Shown here: piece after piece, positions 1 to 8,125 of the stretch | Layout of the letters: each line of letters opens with the position of its first letter | Position numbering within the stretch: the first letter of the stretch is position 1 | Origin: Candidatus Moranbacteria bacterium UBA4824 | GTDB lineage: Bacteria; Patescibacteriota; Minisyncoccia; Moranbacterales; UBA2206 | Direction of reading: 5' to 3' | DNA length: 23,378 bases | Assembly (NCBI GenBank): GCA_002400405.1 | Contig: DHFM01000070.1 | Location: forward strand, 1-23,378 | Notes under the pieces: model-generated | Seen by the model: only the letters and a program-made list of their open reading frames with translations | The model's database searches: none | Told to the model about the DNA's origin: nothing | Made by a program: the position numbers and the translations under genes

Positions 1-837
1 GAATACGGCAAGGTAGTGGATATAAAAATATTTTCGCGAGAACTTGGTGATAAACTTTCAACTGGTGTGATTCAACAAATTCAAGTGTCTGTTGCGCAAC
101 TCAAGAAAATTTCTGTAGGAGACAAGCTAGCGGGACGTCACGGAAACAAGGGTGTGATTTCTCGGGTAGCTCCTGTAGAAGATATGCCATATCTGCCAGA
201 CGGATCTCCAGTGGATATGATAATCAATCCTCTTGGTGTAGCTAGTCGTATGAATATTGGCCAAATTCTGGAAACTCATCTTGGTTGGGCTGCTTTAAAA
301 CTTGGATACAAGGCCGCTACCCCAGCTTTGGAAGGAGTAACTGAACAGCAAATTGAAGCTGAATTGGAAAAAGCGGGACTACCAAAACATGGAAAATCAC
401 AACTAATTAACGGAAGAACTGGAGAAAAATTTGATAATGAATCAACAGTGGGCGTGATGTATGTTATGAAACTCCATCATTTAGTGGATGACAAGATTCA
501 TATGCGCTCAATCGGACCGTACTCTTTGATTACTCAGCAACCGCTTGGTGGAAAAGCTCAATTTGGTGGACAGAGATTTGGAGAAATGGAAGTTTGGGCC
601 TTGGAAGGATATGGCGCCGCTTATACTTTGCAAGAAATGCTCACGATTAAATCTGATGATGTGATGGGACGAAGCAAAGCTTATGAGTCAATTATTAAAG
701 GCGAAATGATAAAGAGTCCAAATATCCCAGCCTCTTTCCATGTGCTTGTGAGCGAGCTTAAAGGCTTGGGAATGAATGTGGAACTTATGGGCGCAAAAAC
801 AGACGAGGATGAAAAAGAAGAACAGGATGGGGAATAA
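1..837 (+). CDS. rpoB: RNA polymerase beta subunit, C-terminal part (5' end outside window)
   Basis: The reading frame is open from base 1 to the TAA at 835-837, so 278 C-terminal residues of RpoB are visible. It is the beta subunit of the core RNA polymerase and forms much of the active-site cleft and the clamp contact with beta'. Hallmarks are the near-invariant block DKLAGRHGNKGVISR (about codons 41-55 of the visible part), the PDG-P-D-I-NPLGVASRMN block, and the motif PLGGKAQFGGQRFGEMEVWALE near the end. The tail after the last conserved helix is short and acidic. rpoC follows 117 bp downstream on the same strand, the usual rpoBC order; the gap is filled by a long imperfect hairpin. A GTG near base 16 is internal and not a start. 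Confidence 0.98.
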   Translation, partial: EYGKVVDIKIFSRELGDKLSTGVIQQIQVSVAQLKKISVGDKLAGRHGNKGVISRVAPVEDMPYLPDGSPVDMIINPLGVASRMNIGQILETHLGWAALKLGYKAATPALEGVTEQQIEAELEKAGLPKHGKSQLINGRTGEKFDNESTVGVMYVMKLHHLVDDKIHMRSIGPYSLITQQPLGGKAQFGGQRFGEMEVWALEGYGAAYTLQEMLTIKSDDVMGRSKAYESIIKGEMIKSPNIPASFHVLVSELKGLGMNVELMGAKTDEDEKEEQDGE

Positions 838-850
838 GTATAAAAAATCA

Positions 851-947
851 TCATATAACACATAACATATAACACGCAACAAAATACATGCTTAGCATGA
901 ACAGATTTATAAAATATGTTTCATGTTGCATGCTACATGTTGTATGA
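851..947. repeat. CATGAAA-family long hairpin (copy R1), between rpoB and rpoC
   Basis: Two 30-nt arms (851-880 and 918-947) are inverted repeats of each other with 22 of 30 positions matching. Each arm is a run of degenerate 7-8-base units of the type ACATGTA/ACATATA. The 37-nt loop contains its own small palindrome, CATGC-TTA-GCATG (887-899). The 3' arm ends 7 nt before the rpoC ATG. It belongs to the same family as the elements at 8034-8124, 11101-11180, 13087-13169, 13890-13982 and 14496-14571. Confidence 0.8.
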
Positions 948-954
948 ATAAATT

Positions 955-3900
955 ATGGATTCATTTTCTACCACCAAAATAAGTGACTTTAACAGTGTAA
1001 GACTTTCCATTGCCAGTCCGGAAAATTTCTTGGATTGGTCGCATGGTGAAGTCACCAAGCCAGAGACTATAAATTATCGAACTCAACGCTATGAACGCGA
1101 AGGTCTTTTTGACGAAAAGATTTTCGGACCTTCCAAAGACTGGGAATGCTATTGCGGAAAATATAAAAGAATTCGCTATAAAGGTATTGTTTGCGACAAG
1201 TGTGGCGTGGAAGTGACCCGTTCAATCGTGAGACGCGAACGTATGGGACATATCAAATTAGCTGTGCCAGTTTCTCATATTTGGTTTTTGCGAGGAGTGC
1301 CTTCAAAGATTGGTTTGGCGCTTGGAATGGGTGTGATGGATTTGGAAAAAATTGTATATTTTTCCAGTTATGTGGTTTTTAATGTAGATGAACAGGAGAG
1401 AGAAAAAGCTTTGACTCAATTAGAGCAAGAATTTAAGAATAAGCAAAAAGAAATTGTGAAGAATTTTTCTGCTGACACTAAGGAAGGTTTAGAAAAACAA
1501 GAAGAGTTGAAAAATATCTATCGTTCATCTAAAGAAGAATTAAAAAGTTTGCAAAAATTACAAATAATTTCGGAAATAGAATATTTCAATTTGTCCACCA
1601 AATATGCGCAGGTTTTTTCTGCTGGCATTGGAGCGGAAGCGGTGAGGAAAATTCTTTGTGATATGGATCCAAAAGTTGAAATTGAAACTTTGAAAAAAAC
1701 TTTAGTGGAAGATGAAAATCAAGATAAGAAAAAAATTCTTAAAAGAATAAAATTATTCCAAGGATTTATAAAGGCCGATATGAAACTGGAATGGATGCTT
1801 CCAACTATTATTCCGGTTATTCCACCTGATCTTCGACCGATGGTGGCTTTGGATGGTGGACGTTATGCTACAAGCGATCTTAATGATCTTTATCGAAGAA
1901 TCATCAATCGTAACAATCGTTTGAAAAAATTAATTGAAATTGGCGCGCCGGAAGTTATCACGCGAAATGAAAAAAGAATGCTTCAAGAGGCGGTGGATGC
2001 TCTTTTTGACAATAGCGCCAGACGATCTCAGGTGAGTGTGGCGGCTTCAACTGGACAAAGACGACCGCTTAGATCTTTGGCTGATACACTAAAAGGCAAA
2101 CAAGGACGTTTCCGCCAAAATTTGCTGGGAAAACGAGTAGACTATTCCGGACGAAGCGTAATTGTAGTTGGACCGAATTTGAAACTTCATCAATGTGGAT
2201 TGCCAAAGAAAATGGCGTTGGAACTTTTCAAACCATTTATTATCAATAAATTAATCGAAAGAGAATTAGCTTATAATGTTCGCAGTGCGGGAAAAATGGT
2301 AGAAGGCGAAACTGAAGAAGCTTATGACATTTTGGACGAAATAATTTCCCATCACTATGTGCTATTAAACCGTGCTCCAACCCTGCATCGTCTTTCAATT
2401 CAGGCTTTCCAACCAGTGCTAATCGAAGGTAAGGCGATTCAAATTCATCCAATGGTTTGCTCAGCTTTCAATGCTGACTTCGATGGTGACCAGATGGCCG
2501 TGCATGTTCCTTTGACTGATAAGGCTCGTTGGGAAAGTGAAAACTTGATGTTGTCCTCAAGAAATCTTTTGAAACCAGCCAGTGGAGAACCAATCACTAC
2601 TCCAACTTTGGACATGGTTTTGGGTTGCTACTATATTACCCATATCTTGGCAGGCGCTAAGGGTGAAGGGAAAATATTTTCCAATTTTGATGAGGCTATT
2701 TTAGCTGTTGAACTTGGGCATGTGGATGTGCGAGCAAAGATAAAAGTGGCGCATGAAGGAAAAATATTAGAAACTTCTGTGGGAAGAATAAGATTAAATT
2801 TGATTACTCCAAAAGAAATTGATTTTATAAACGAAGAACTGACCAAGAAAGAATTGAAATTTTTGGTGGCGAAAGTTTTGGAAGTCTCTGGGCGTGAAGC
2901 CGCTGCGATTTTTGTGGATGAAATCAAGAACTTAGGTTTCCGTTCAGTGACTAAGTCTGGTATCAGTTGGGGAATGAAAGATTTGTCCGTTCCAACTAAC
3001 AAGAAAGAAATCATGGATAATGCTGAGGAAAAAGTGGAAGTGGTCAAGAAACAATTCAATATGGGACTTCTCACTGAAGAAGAAAGAAAAAACAAAGTTA
3101 TTGAAATTTGGAATGATTCAAAAAACAAAATTACCGATGCAGTGCGATTTTCAATGGACAAAGAAGGACCGGTCTATTCAATGGTTTATTCCAAGGCTCG
3201 AGGTTCTGAATCAGTGGTGGTACAGATGTGTGGAATGAAGGGACTTATGGCAGGACCAACCGGAGAAACAATTGAACTGCCAATTAAGAGTTGTTTTAAA
3301 GAAGGCTTAAATGTGTTGGAATATTTCATCTCGACTCATGGAGCCAGAAAAGGTATGGCTGACACCGCTCTTCGAACAGCGACGGCGGGATATCTAACGC
3401 GAAGACTCGTGGATGTGGCGCAAGATATTATCGTGCGTGAAGCTGATTGTAAAGACAAGGGGGGCGCTTTCATTTTCAAGGAAGATTCTGATCGAATCGG
3501 ACAAAGCTTTGGAAGTCGTGTCACTGGCCGAGTGCTCACTGAAGATGTGATTGATCCAAAGACCGGAGAAGTTATTGTAGAAAAGGATAATTTAGTTACC
3601 AAAGAGCAAGGCGAAAGAATTGAAAAAAGCGGTATCCCGAAAGTCAAAATTAGAACAGTAGTCACTTGTAAAACCCCACGAGGAGTTTGTCAAAAATGTT
3701 ATGGTACTGACCTTGGTAGGGGCAATGTGGTGGAAATTGGTCAAGCCGTGGGAATTGTGGCCGCGCAAGCAATTGGTGAGCCAGGAACACAGCTAACTAT
3801 GCGTACTTTCCATATCGGAGGTATTGCGGGATCTGACATTACTCAAGGTTTGCCGAGAGTGGAAGAAATTTTTGAAGCTCGTCCACCAAAAGGTGAAGCG

Positions 3901-4539
3901 ATTATTTCAGAAGTTAATGGAAAAGTTTTGGCCATTGAGAAACAAGACAAGAATTTTGTGATTAAGATTGAAGCGGAGGATAAACAAAAAACAATCAAGG
4001 AATATCAAGTGCCATCCAACACAACTCTTAAGGTTTCAGAAGGTGAAATAATTGGAATGGGGACACAACTTTCCGAAGGCCATATCGATCTCAAGAAACT
4101 CTACAAAACAATGGGTTGGGAAGAAGTCTATCGTTATATTATTCGAGAAATTCAAGAAGTGTATGCGGCGCAAGGCGAAGGCATCAACGACAAACACATT
4201 GAATCAATTATTCGTCAGATGTTTAGTCGCGTGACTGTAACTTCTTCTGGAGACGCAGATTTCTCTGTTGGAGATATCTTGGAACAAGACGAATTCCTAG
4301 AAGCCAATGCAGAAATCAAAAAAGCTGGAGGAGAAAAAGCGCTAGGTGAAAAAATGCTCTTGGGCATCACTAAGGTAGCTCTTTCAACTGATAGCTTCCT
4401 CTCTGCAGCTTCTTTCCAAGAAACTGCTCGCGTTCTGATCAACGCTGCCTCACAAGGCAAGCAAGATAAACTGCGTGGTCTCAAAGAAAACGTGATCATT
4501 GGAAAACTTATTCCGGCTGGGACGGGATATAAGAAATAA
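955..4539 (+). CDS. rpoC: RNA polymerase beta' subunit
   Basis: Full-length beta' subunit, 1194 residues, close to the Bacillus-type length, so there is no large lineage insertion. The N-terminal zinc ribbon has Cys65, Cys67, Cys80 and Cys83. The catalytic loop NADFDGDQMAVH starts at Asn506, so the Mg-binding aspartates are 508, 510 and 512. The second zinc site is Cys832, Cys905, Cys912 and Cys915 (CKTPRGVCQKC). The bridge/trigger region GEPGTQLTMRTFHIGG follows. A coiled, Lys/Glu-rich stretch at about residues 140-210 is the clamp coiled-coil area. The ATG at 955 is chosen because the protein begins with the usual SFSTTKISDF-like N-terminus. There is no Shine-Dalgarno; instead the R1 hairpin ends 7 nt upstream. 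It is probably co-transcribed with rpoB and terminated at 4584-4616. Confidence 0.98.
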   Translation: MDSFSTTKISDFNSVRLSIASPENFLDWSHGEVTKPETINYRTQRYEREGLFDEKIFGPSKDWECYCGKYKRIRYKGIVCDKCGVEVTRSIVRRERMGHIKLAVPVSHIWFLRGVPSKIGLALGMGVMDLEKIVYFSSYVVFNVDEQEREKALTQLEQEFKNKQKEIVKNFSADTKEGLEKQEELKNIYRSSKEELKSLQKLQIISEIEYFNLSTKYAQVFSAGIGAEAVRKILCDMDPKVEIETLKKTLVEDENQDKKKILKRIKLFQGFIKADMKLEWMLPTIIPVIPPDLRPMVALDGGRYATSDLNDLYRRIINRNNRLKKLIEIGAPEVITRNEKRMLQEAVDALFDNSARRSQVSVAASTGQRRPLRSLADTLKGKQGRFRQNLLGKRVDYSGRSVIVVGPNLKLHQCGLPKKMALELFKPFIINKLIERELAYNVRSAGKMVEGETEEAYDILDEIISHHYVLLNRAPTLHRLSIQAFQPVLIEGKAIQIHPMVCSAFNADFDGDQMAVHVPLTDKARWESENLMLSSRNLLKPASGEPITTPTLDMVLGCYYITHILAGAKGEGKIFSNFDEAILAVELGHVDVRAKIKVAHEGKILETSVGRIRLNLITPKEIDFINEELTKKELKFLVAKVLEVSGREAAAIFVDEIKNLGFRSVTKSGISWGMKDLSVPTNKKEIMDNAEEKVEVVKKQFNMGLLTEEERKNKVIEIWNDSKNKITDAVRFSMDKEGPVYSMVYSKARGSESVVVQMCGMKGLMAGPTGETIELPIKSCFKEGLNVLEYFISTHGARKGMADTALRTATAGYLTRRLVDVAQDIIVREADCKDKGGAFIFKEDSDRIGQSFGSRVTGRVLTEDVIDPKTGEVIVEKDNLVTKEQGERIEKSGIPKVKIRTVVTCKTPRGVCQKCYGTDLGRGNVVEIGQAVGIVAAQAIGEPGTQLTMRTFHIGGIAGSDITQGLPRVEEIFEARPPKGEAIISEVNGKVLAIEKQDKNFVIKIEAEDKQKTIKEYQVPSNTTLKVSEGEIIGMGTQLSEGHIDLKKLYKTMGWEEVYRYIIREIQEVYAAQGEGINDKHIESIIRQMFSRVTVTSSGDADFSVGDILEQDEFLEANAEIKKAGGEKALGEKMLLGITKVALSTDSFLSAASFQETARVLINAASQGKQDKLRGLKENVIIGKLIPAGTGYKK

Positions 4540-4544
4540 TTTCT

Positions 4545-4573
4545 GTAGAGACGTAGCACTGCTACGTCTCTAC
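4545..4573. repeat. 29-bp palindrome, GTAGAGACG family (copy 1)
   Basis: Perfect 13-bp arms GTAGAGACGTAGC / GCTACGTCTCTAC around the 3-nt loop ACT, lying 5 nt after the rpoC stop. The same architecture occurs inside the uvrB coding region (15760-15788), with a matched change in both arms, and a half copy occurs at 5521-5529. There is no T-run behind it, so it is not itself a terminator; a real one follows at 4584. Confidence 0.85.
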
Positions 4574-4583
4574 TCTTGAATAC

Positions 4584-4616
4584 AAAAAACGCCTTGGGAA
4601 ATCTGAGGCGTTTTTT
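4584..4616 (+). terminator. Rho-independent terminator of rpoBC
   Basis: AAAAAACGCCT and AGGCGTTTTTT form an 11-bp stem (GC-rich core CGCCT/AGGCG) around an 11-nt loop, with a six-T tract on the plus strand. The A-run on the other side could let it work in both directions, but no minus-strand gene is near. Confidence 0.85.
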
Positions 4617-4621
4617 GATTT

Positions 4622-4651
4622 TTGACTTCTAGCCTTAAAATAAGCTATAAT
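4622..4651 (+). promoter_or_regulatory. Sigma70-type promoter of the ATPase/DUF4325 pair
   Basis: TTGACT (4622-4627), 18-nt spacer, TATAAT (4646-4651). The ATG at 4658 begins 7 nt after the -10 box, exactly where transcription would be expected to start, so the mRNA is predicted to be leaderless. Confidence 0.7.
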
Positions 4652-4657
4652 TAAACT

Positions 4658-5224
4658 ATGGAAAATTCGCAAGAAAAATTAGCTTATGAGTGGGTAACGG
4701 TTGAGGCTGGTAATGTTGATATTGCCAGTGAATTTTATTGTGCCACGAGAGATGTTTTTGAGGCGAGATTTGGCCGAATGATTAGGGAGCTTTTTGAAAA
4801 AAGAGAAAATGACGCTTCGATTGTTTCTGCGGTGGTTGGTGAAATTGCTAATAATTCTTTTGATCATAATCTTGGAAATTGGAGAGATGTTCCGGGGATA
4901 TTATTTAGTTATTTTTTTTCTGAAGATAAAATTGAAATAGTTTTGGCGGATAGAGGACGGGGAATTTTTAGCACACTTAAAAAAGTTAAGCCGGAAATTA
5001 AAAACGATCAAGAGGCTTTGATGACAGCTTTTACAGAAAGAATTTCTGGGCGTGCGCCGGAAAAAAGAGGTAATGGCCTGAAATTTGTGAGAGAAAATGT
5101 GCAAAGCAAAAAAATGCATCTGAGTTTTTATTCGGGAAATGCCAAGGCGGAACTTAATGATGAAATGAAAATAGAAGAAAATTTGGAAAATATTGAAGGA
5201 TGTTTAGCAATAATAACTTTATAA
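4658..5224 (+). CDS. GHKL-fold ATP-binding protein (anti-sigma-factor/histidine-kinase-like ATPase)
   Basis: 188 residues with the Bergerat ATP-binding motifs of the HATPase_c superfamily. The N box is GEIANNSFDHN (Glu62, Asn66), the G1 box is ADRGRG (about 97-102) and the G2 box is GNGL (138-141). There is no histidine-phosphoacceptor domain, sensor domain or membrane segment, so it resembles free-standing SpoIIAB/RsbW-type switch ATPases rather than a complete sensor kinase. The next gene, 4 nt downstream, encodes a STAS-like DUF4325 protein. That pairing parallels the SpoIIAB/SpoIIAA logic, in which a small STAS protein is bound or phosphorylated by the ATPase. The partner switch is inferred; no sigma factor gene is visible. 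There is no Shine-Dalgarno, and the promoter predicts a leaderless start. Confidence 0.82.
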   Translation: MENSQEKLAYEWVTVEAGNVDIASEFYCATRDVFEARFGRMIRELFEKRENDASIVSAVVGEIANNSFDHNLGNWRDVPGILFSYFFSEDKIEIVLADRGRGIFSTLKKVKPEIKNDQEALMTAFTERISGRAPEKRGNGLKFVRENVQSKKMHLSFYSGNAKAELNDEMKIEENLENIEGCLAIITL

Positions 5225-5228
5225 TTCT

Positions 5229-5510
5229 ATGCGCATTGAACTGCAAAAAATTGGCGATGTTTTAGTTTCTCGTCCGGCTGGTCGAGAGGCGTTTTTGGCA
5301 ATTTCAGCCTATAATCTGAAAGATCTCAAAGAAGATGAGGAAATCGAAATTGATTTTTTTGGGGTGAAAGTCATCGCACCGTCTTGGGCGGATGAAGTGA
5401 TCACAAAAATTGCCGAAAGATTCAAAAATGTGAAACTTCTAAATGCGGAGAATGAAACAGTGCAAGCGACCTTGAAAACTCTGCGGGAATATTCGGGGTT
5501 GAAGATATAG
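5229..5510 (+). CDS. STAS-like DUF4325 domain protein
   Basis: 93 residues, predicted small alpha/beta fold. It carries the features I associate with DUF4325: a beta strand of alternating charge EEIEIDFFGV, then a small-residue turn APSWADEVITKI that starts a helix, followed by RFKNVKLLNAENETVQATLKTL. The family is described as STAS-like and commonly lies beside an HATPase gene, as here (4-nt gap). The canonical STAS phospho-serine cannot be assigned with confidence; Ser in APSWADE is the positional candidate. It probably acts as the switch partner of the upstream ATPase. There is no Shine-Dalgarno, and translation is likely coupled to the upstream gene. Transcription should end at the palindrome at 5541-5579. 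Confidence 0.75.
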   Translation: MRIELQKIGDVLVSRPAGREAFLAISAYNLKDLKEDEEIEIDFFGVKVIAPSWADEVITKIAERFKNVKLLNAENETVQATLKTLREYSGLKI

Positions 5511-5520
5511 AAAAAATTTT

Positions 5521-5529
5521 GTAGAGACG
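5521..5529 (+). repeat. Half copy of the GTAGAGACG palindrome
   Basis: The 9 bases GTAGAGACG match the left arm of the 29-bp palindromes at 4545 and 15760. The right arm is absent: after TCCCGACGG the sequence runs into an unrelated 32-bp palindrome. It looks like a truncated or overwritten copy. Confidence 0.45.
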
Positions 5530-5540
5530 TCCCGACGGTT

Positions 5541-5579
5541 AAGACACGCCGTGTCCAATTGGACACGGCGTGTCTTTTT
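5541..5579 (+). terminator. Perfect 32-bp palindrome with T-tract: strong terminator
   Basis: GACACGCCGTGTCC-AATT-GGACACGGCGTGTC is perfectly palindromic over 32 bp (5543-5574) and is followed by TTTTTG. The perfect stem plus T-run makes it a convincing intrinsic terminator for the ATPase/DUF4325 pair, and it insulates ftsK. The stem is itself built from repeated GACACGCC/GGACACGG blocks, so it may have a mobile-palindrome origin. Confidence 0.8.
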
Positions 5580-5601
5580 GTGTACAAAGAAGGTGCTATT
5601 T

Positions 5602-5627
5602 TTGATTTTCAAATTTTGTGGTAGAAT
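5602..5627 (+). promoter_or_regulatory. Probable ftsK promoter (leaderless)
   Basis: A good -10 box TAGAAT (5622-5627) lies just 6 nt before the ftsK ATG at 5634, so the predicted transcription start is the start codon itself. The -35 is poor: TTGATT at 5602-5607 gives only a 14-nt spacer. No Shine-Dalgarno is present. Confidence 0.45.
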
Positions 5628-5633
5628 AGATTT

Positions 5634-8033
5634 ATGGGAAGAAAGAAGAAAAATAAAAATTTAGAGGGGGATAATTCGAAGGATAGCTTTGAGGAAAAGA
5701 AACCAAGGATTAATCTCAAAGGGGACGCCAAAAGAAGCGCGGTGGCCGTGGTTCTTTTTGCGTTGGCGGTGCTTTCCATTCTGGGCTTTTTTAATGCGGC
5801 CGGATCTTTCGGGCAATTTCTTAATAAAATGATTGGCTATTCTATTGGTTATGTGAAATTTATTTTTCCAATCTCTTTGGTCTTTGCTGGAATAGTACTG
5901 CTTCTTCGTCGGGAAACGGCCTTTTATGTGACGAAGTTTATCGGTCTTTTGGTTTCCCTGCTTAGTATCGCCGGAATCTTTCATTGGTTCTATCTAGCCG
6001 AAGAAATGCTAAAAATGGCCGGCAAGGGTAAAGGCGGAGGATATATTGGTTATGGATTGAGTCATTTTTTGGGAAAATATCTAGGCTCAGCCGGAAGTCT
6101 CGTTGTGCTATTGGCTATTTTTATGTTAGGGATAATTTTGACTTTTAATTTTTCCATCGTGCATTTTTTCTTAAAGTTCAAGAAAAAGAAAGAAACACAG
6201 AATGACACAGAAGAGGCACAGAACGACACAGAAGTAGAGGCACAGAATAATACAGAAGTAGAAGAGAATAACACAGAAATAAAACAGAACGACACAGAAT
6301 TAGAAAAACAGAATAACACAGAAAATGAGATTGAAAAAAATATTGGTAAAATTGAATTTGTGGAAGGGCGAGATCAATTCGTGTCGCCAAAAGTTGAAGA
6401 AGAAATTGAGGGACAGATAAATCCAAGAAAAATAATGAAACGTCATTCACTTAATCTGGAAGCTCCAACAGAAGAATTTAAGTTTCCAAAATCCAAAAAT
6501 TCTAAATGGGTTTTTCCGCCGGCAGATATGTTGGAAAAAACTTATGGTGAAGCGCAAGGCGGAGACGTGGAGGCTAATTTTGCCATTATTGAAAAAACTT
6601 TGCATGATTTTGGTATTCAGGTAGAGAGAGGCACAGTCAAGATTGGCCCGTCGGTGACGCAATATAGTTTTCGTCCGGCGGTGGGAGTGAAAATTGCCAA
6701 GATTTTAGCTCTTCAAAATGATTTGTCGCTGGCTTTGGCGGCTCATCCAATTCGAATTGAGGCGCCAATTCCCGGACAATCGCTGATTGGAATTGAAATA
6801 CCAAATAAATCTTCACTTATTGTGAGACTGCGCGATATGATTGAAGAATCGCAATTTAAAAAAAGAACTTCTAATTTAATGTTAGCATTAGGAGAAGACG
6901 TGAGTGGAAATTGTGTTTTTGGGGATTTGGCCAAGATGCCTCATCTTATGATTGCGGGAGCAACTGGCACTGGAAAATCAGTTTCGATAAATTCTGTGAT
7001 CACAACTTTACTCTATCAAAATTCACCGGAAGAATTGAAATTTATTATGGTTGATCCAAAGCGAGTGGAACTTTCACTGTATAATGGTATCCCGCATCTT
7101 CTGACGGATGTGGTAGTAGACAATGGCAAAGTAGTCAATGCTTTGAAATGGGCGGTAGGAGAAATGGAAAGACGGTATAGACTACTCCAAGATGCTGGTT
7201 CAAGAGATATAAATTCATACCGAGAAAAACTTAATTCTGGCTATAAGATAAAACGCACCAATCCAGAAACTAATGAAACAATTGAGGAAGAATTGAAAGT
7301 TTTGCCATATATCGTTATTGTAATTGATGAACTGGCCGATCTTATGGGTAGCCACGGCAAAGAAGTGGAAGGCGCAATTGTGAGAATTGCTCAGATGGCA
7401 CGCGCTGTGGGAATTCATTTGATTGTTTCGACGCAACGTCCATCGGTGGAAGTTATTACAGGACTAATCAAAGCTAACATTACCACTAGGATTGCTTTTC
7501 AAGTAGCCACCCAGATTGATTCACGAACAATTTTGGATATGGGTGGGGCAGAAAAATTGTTGGGCAATGGAGATATGCTCTATCTTAGTGCGAGCTCTCC
7601 GAAACCAAAAAGAATCCAAGGAGTTTTTATCAGTGAATCAGAAGTGAAAAAAGTGGTGAAATTTATCATCTCGCAAAAAAAGGAGGATAAAAAAGAAAAG
7701 GAAGACAATGGAAAAGAAATTGTCGAAAGCCCACACAAGGAAATTACTGATTTTAAAATGGAGGAAGGTAGTGGGGAAGACGATGAACTTTTGAAACAAA
7801 TTGAAGAAGAAATAAAGCGCGCGAAAAAAGCCAGTGCTTCATTTTTGCAAAGAAGATTTAGAATTGGCTATGCACGGGCTGCGAGAATCCTGGATATATT
7901 GGAAGAAAAAGGAGTGATTGGACCGGCTGATGGCGCCAAGCCACGCGAAGTTTATGGCGTGGCCGAAGAGGGCAGTATTGAATATGAAAATAATGTTTCC
8001 GATCAGGAGAAGCGGGATAAGTGGGAGATATAA
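5634..8033 (+). CDS. ftsK: DNA translocase FtsK/SpoIIIE family
   Basis: 799 residues; hexameric dsDNA pump that clears chromosomes from the division septum. The N-terminus is basic, followed by four hydrophobic helices (about residues 35-57, 70-90, 100-120, 150-180). A highly polar linker follows that includes a degenerate Asn/Asp/Thr/Glu repeat (about 187-230). The alpha/beta motor then begins with the (H/F)xPPxDxLE-like block VFPPADMLEKTYGE. Walker A is GATGTGKS (442-449), Walker B is the hydrophobic strand IVIVIDELADL, and a DPKRVEL block lies between them. The last ~70 residues form the winged-helix gamma domain (SASFLQRRFRIGYARAARILD). Only four membrane helices and a short linker are typical of SpoIIIE/SftA-length members. 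The R2 repeat follows directly after the stop codon. Confidence 0.96.
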   Translation: MGRKKKNKNLEGDNSKDSFEEKKPRINLKGDAKRSAVAVVLFALAVLSILGFFNAAGSFGQFLNKMIGYSIGYVKFIFPISLVFAGIVLLLRRETAFYVTKFIGLLVSLLSIAGIFHWFYLAEEMLKMAGKGKGGGYIGYGLSHFLGKYLGSAGSLVVLLAIFMLGIILTFNFSIVHFFLKFKKKKETQNDTEEAQNDTEVEAQNNTEVEENNTEIKQNDTELEKQNNTENEIEKNIGKIEFVEGRDQFVSPKVEEEIEGQINPRKIMKRHSLNLEAPTEEFKFPKSKNSKWVFPPADMLEKTYGEAQGGDVEANFAIIEKTLHDFGIQVERGTVKIGPSVTQYSFRPAVGVKIAKILALQNDLSLALAAHPIRIEAPIPGQSLIGIEIPNKSSLIVRLRDMIEESQFKKRTSNLMLALGEDVSGNCVFGDLAKMPHLMIAGATGTGKSVSINSVITTLLYQNSPEELKFIMVDPKRVELSLYNGIPHLLTDVVVDNGKVVNALKWAVGEMERRYRLLQDAGSRDINSYREKLNSGYKIKRTNPETNETIEEELKVLPYIVIVIDELADLMGSHGKEVEGAIVRIAQMARAVGIHLIVSTQRPSVEVITGLIKANITTRIAFQVATQIDSRTILDMGGAEKLLGNGDMLYLSASSPKPKRIQGVFISESEVKKVVKFIISQKKEDKKEKEDNGKEIVESPHKEITDFKMEEGSGEDDELLKQIEEEIKRAKKASASFLQRRFRIGYARAARILDILEEKGVIGPADGAKPREVYGVAEEGSIEYENNVSDQEKRDKWEI
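6194..6324 (+). repeat. Degenerate in-frame tandem repeat in the FtsK linker
   Basis: About six units with the core ACAGAAYRACACAGAA encode successive QNDTE/QNNTE blocks (QNDTEEAQNDTE, AQNNTE, ENNTE, KQNDTE, KQNNTE). Unit length varies by whole codons. It sits exactly in the disordered linker between the membrane domain and the motor, where length change is tolerated. Confidence 0.85.
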
Positions 8034-8124
8034 TCATGCAACATGTAACATGAAACATGAAACATGTAAAACGAAACAAGCTTAATTTTTTTGTTTCATG
8101 CTATATGTTTCATGCTATATGAAC
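8034..8124. repeat. CATGAAA-family long hairpin (copy R2), between ftsK and the RodZ-like gene
   Basis: It fills the whole gap between the ftsK stop (8031-8033) and the next ATG (8126). The left arm is a run of CATGTAA/CATGAAA units (8036-8078). The right arm is the complementary GTTTCATGCTATAT run (about 8093-8124). They are joined by an A/T-rich loop containing AAGCTT. The hairpin ends 1-2 nt before the start codon. Confidence 0.8.
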
Positions 8125-8125
8125 T

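Noticed and set aside
3336..3665. Long open frames antisense to rpoC, uvrA and others
   Set aside because: They lie opposite strongly conserved genes, have no initiation signals and low-complexity or unprotein-like products.
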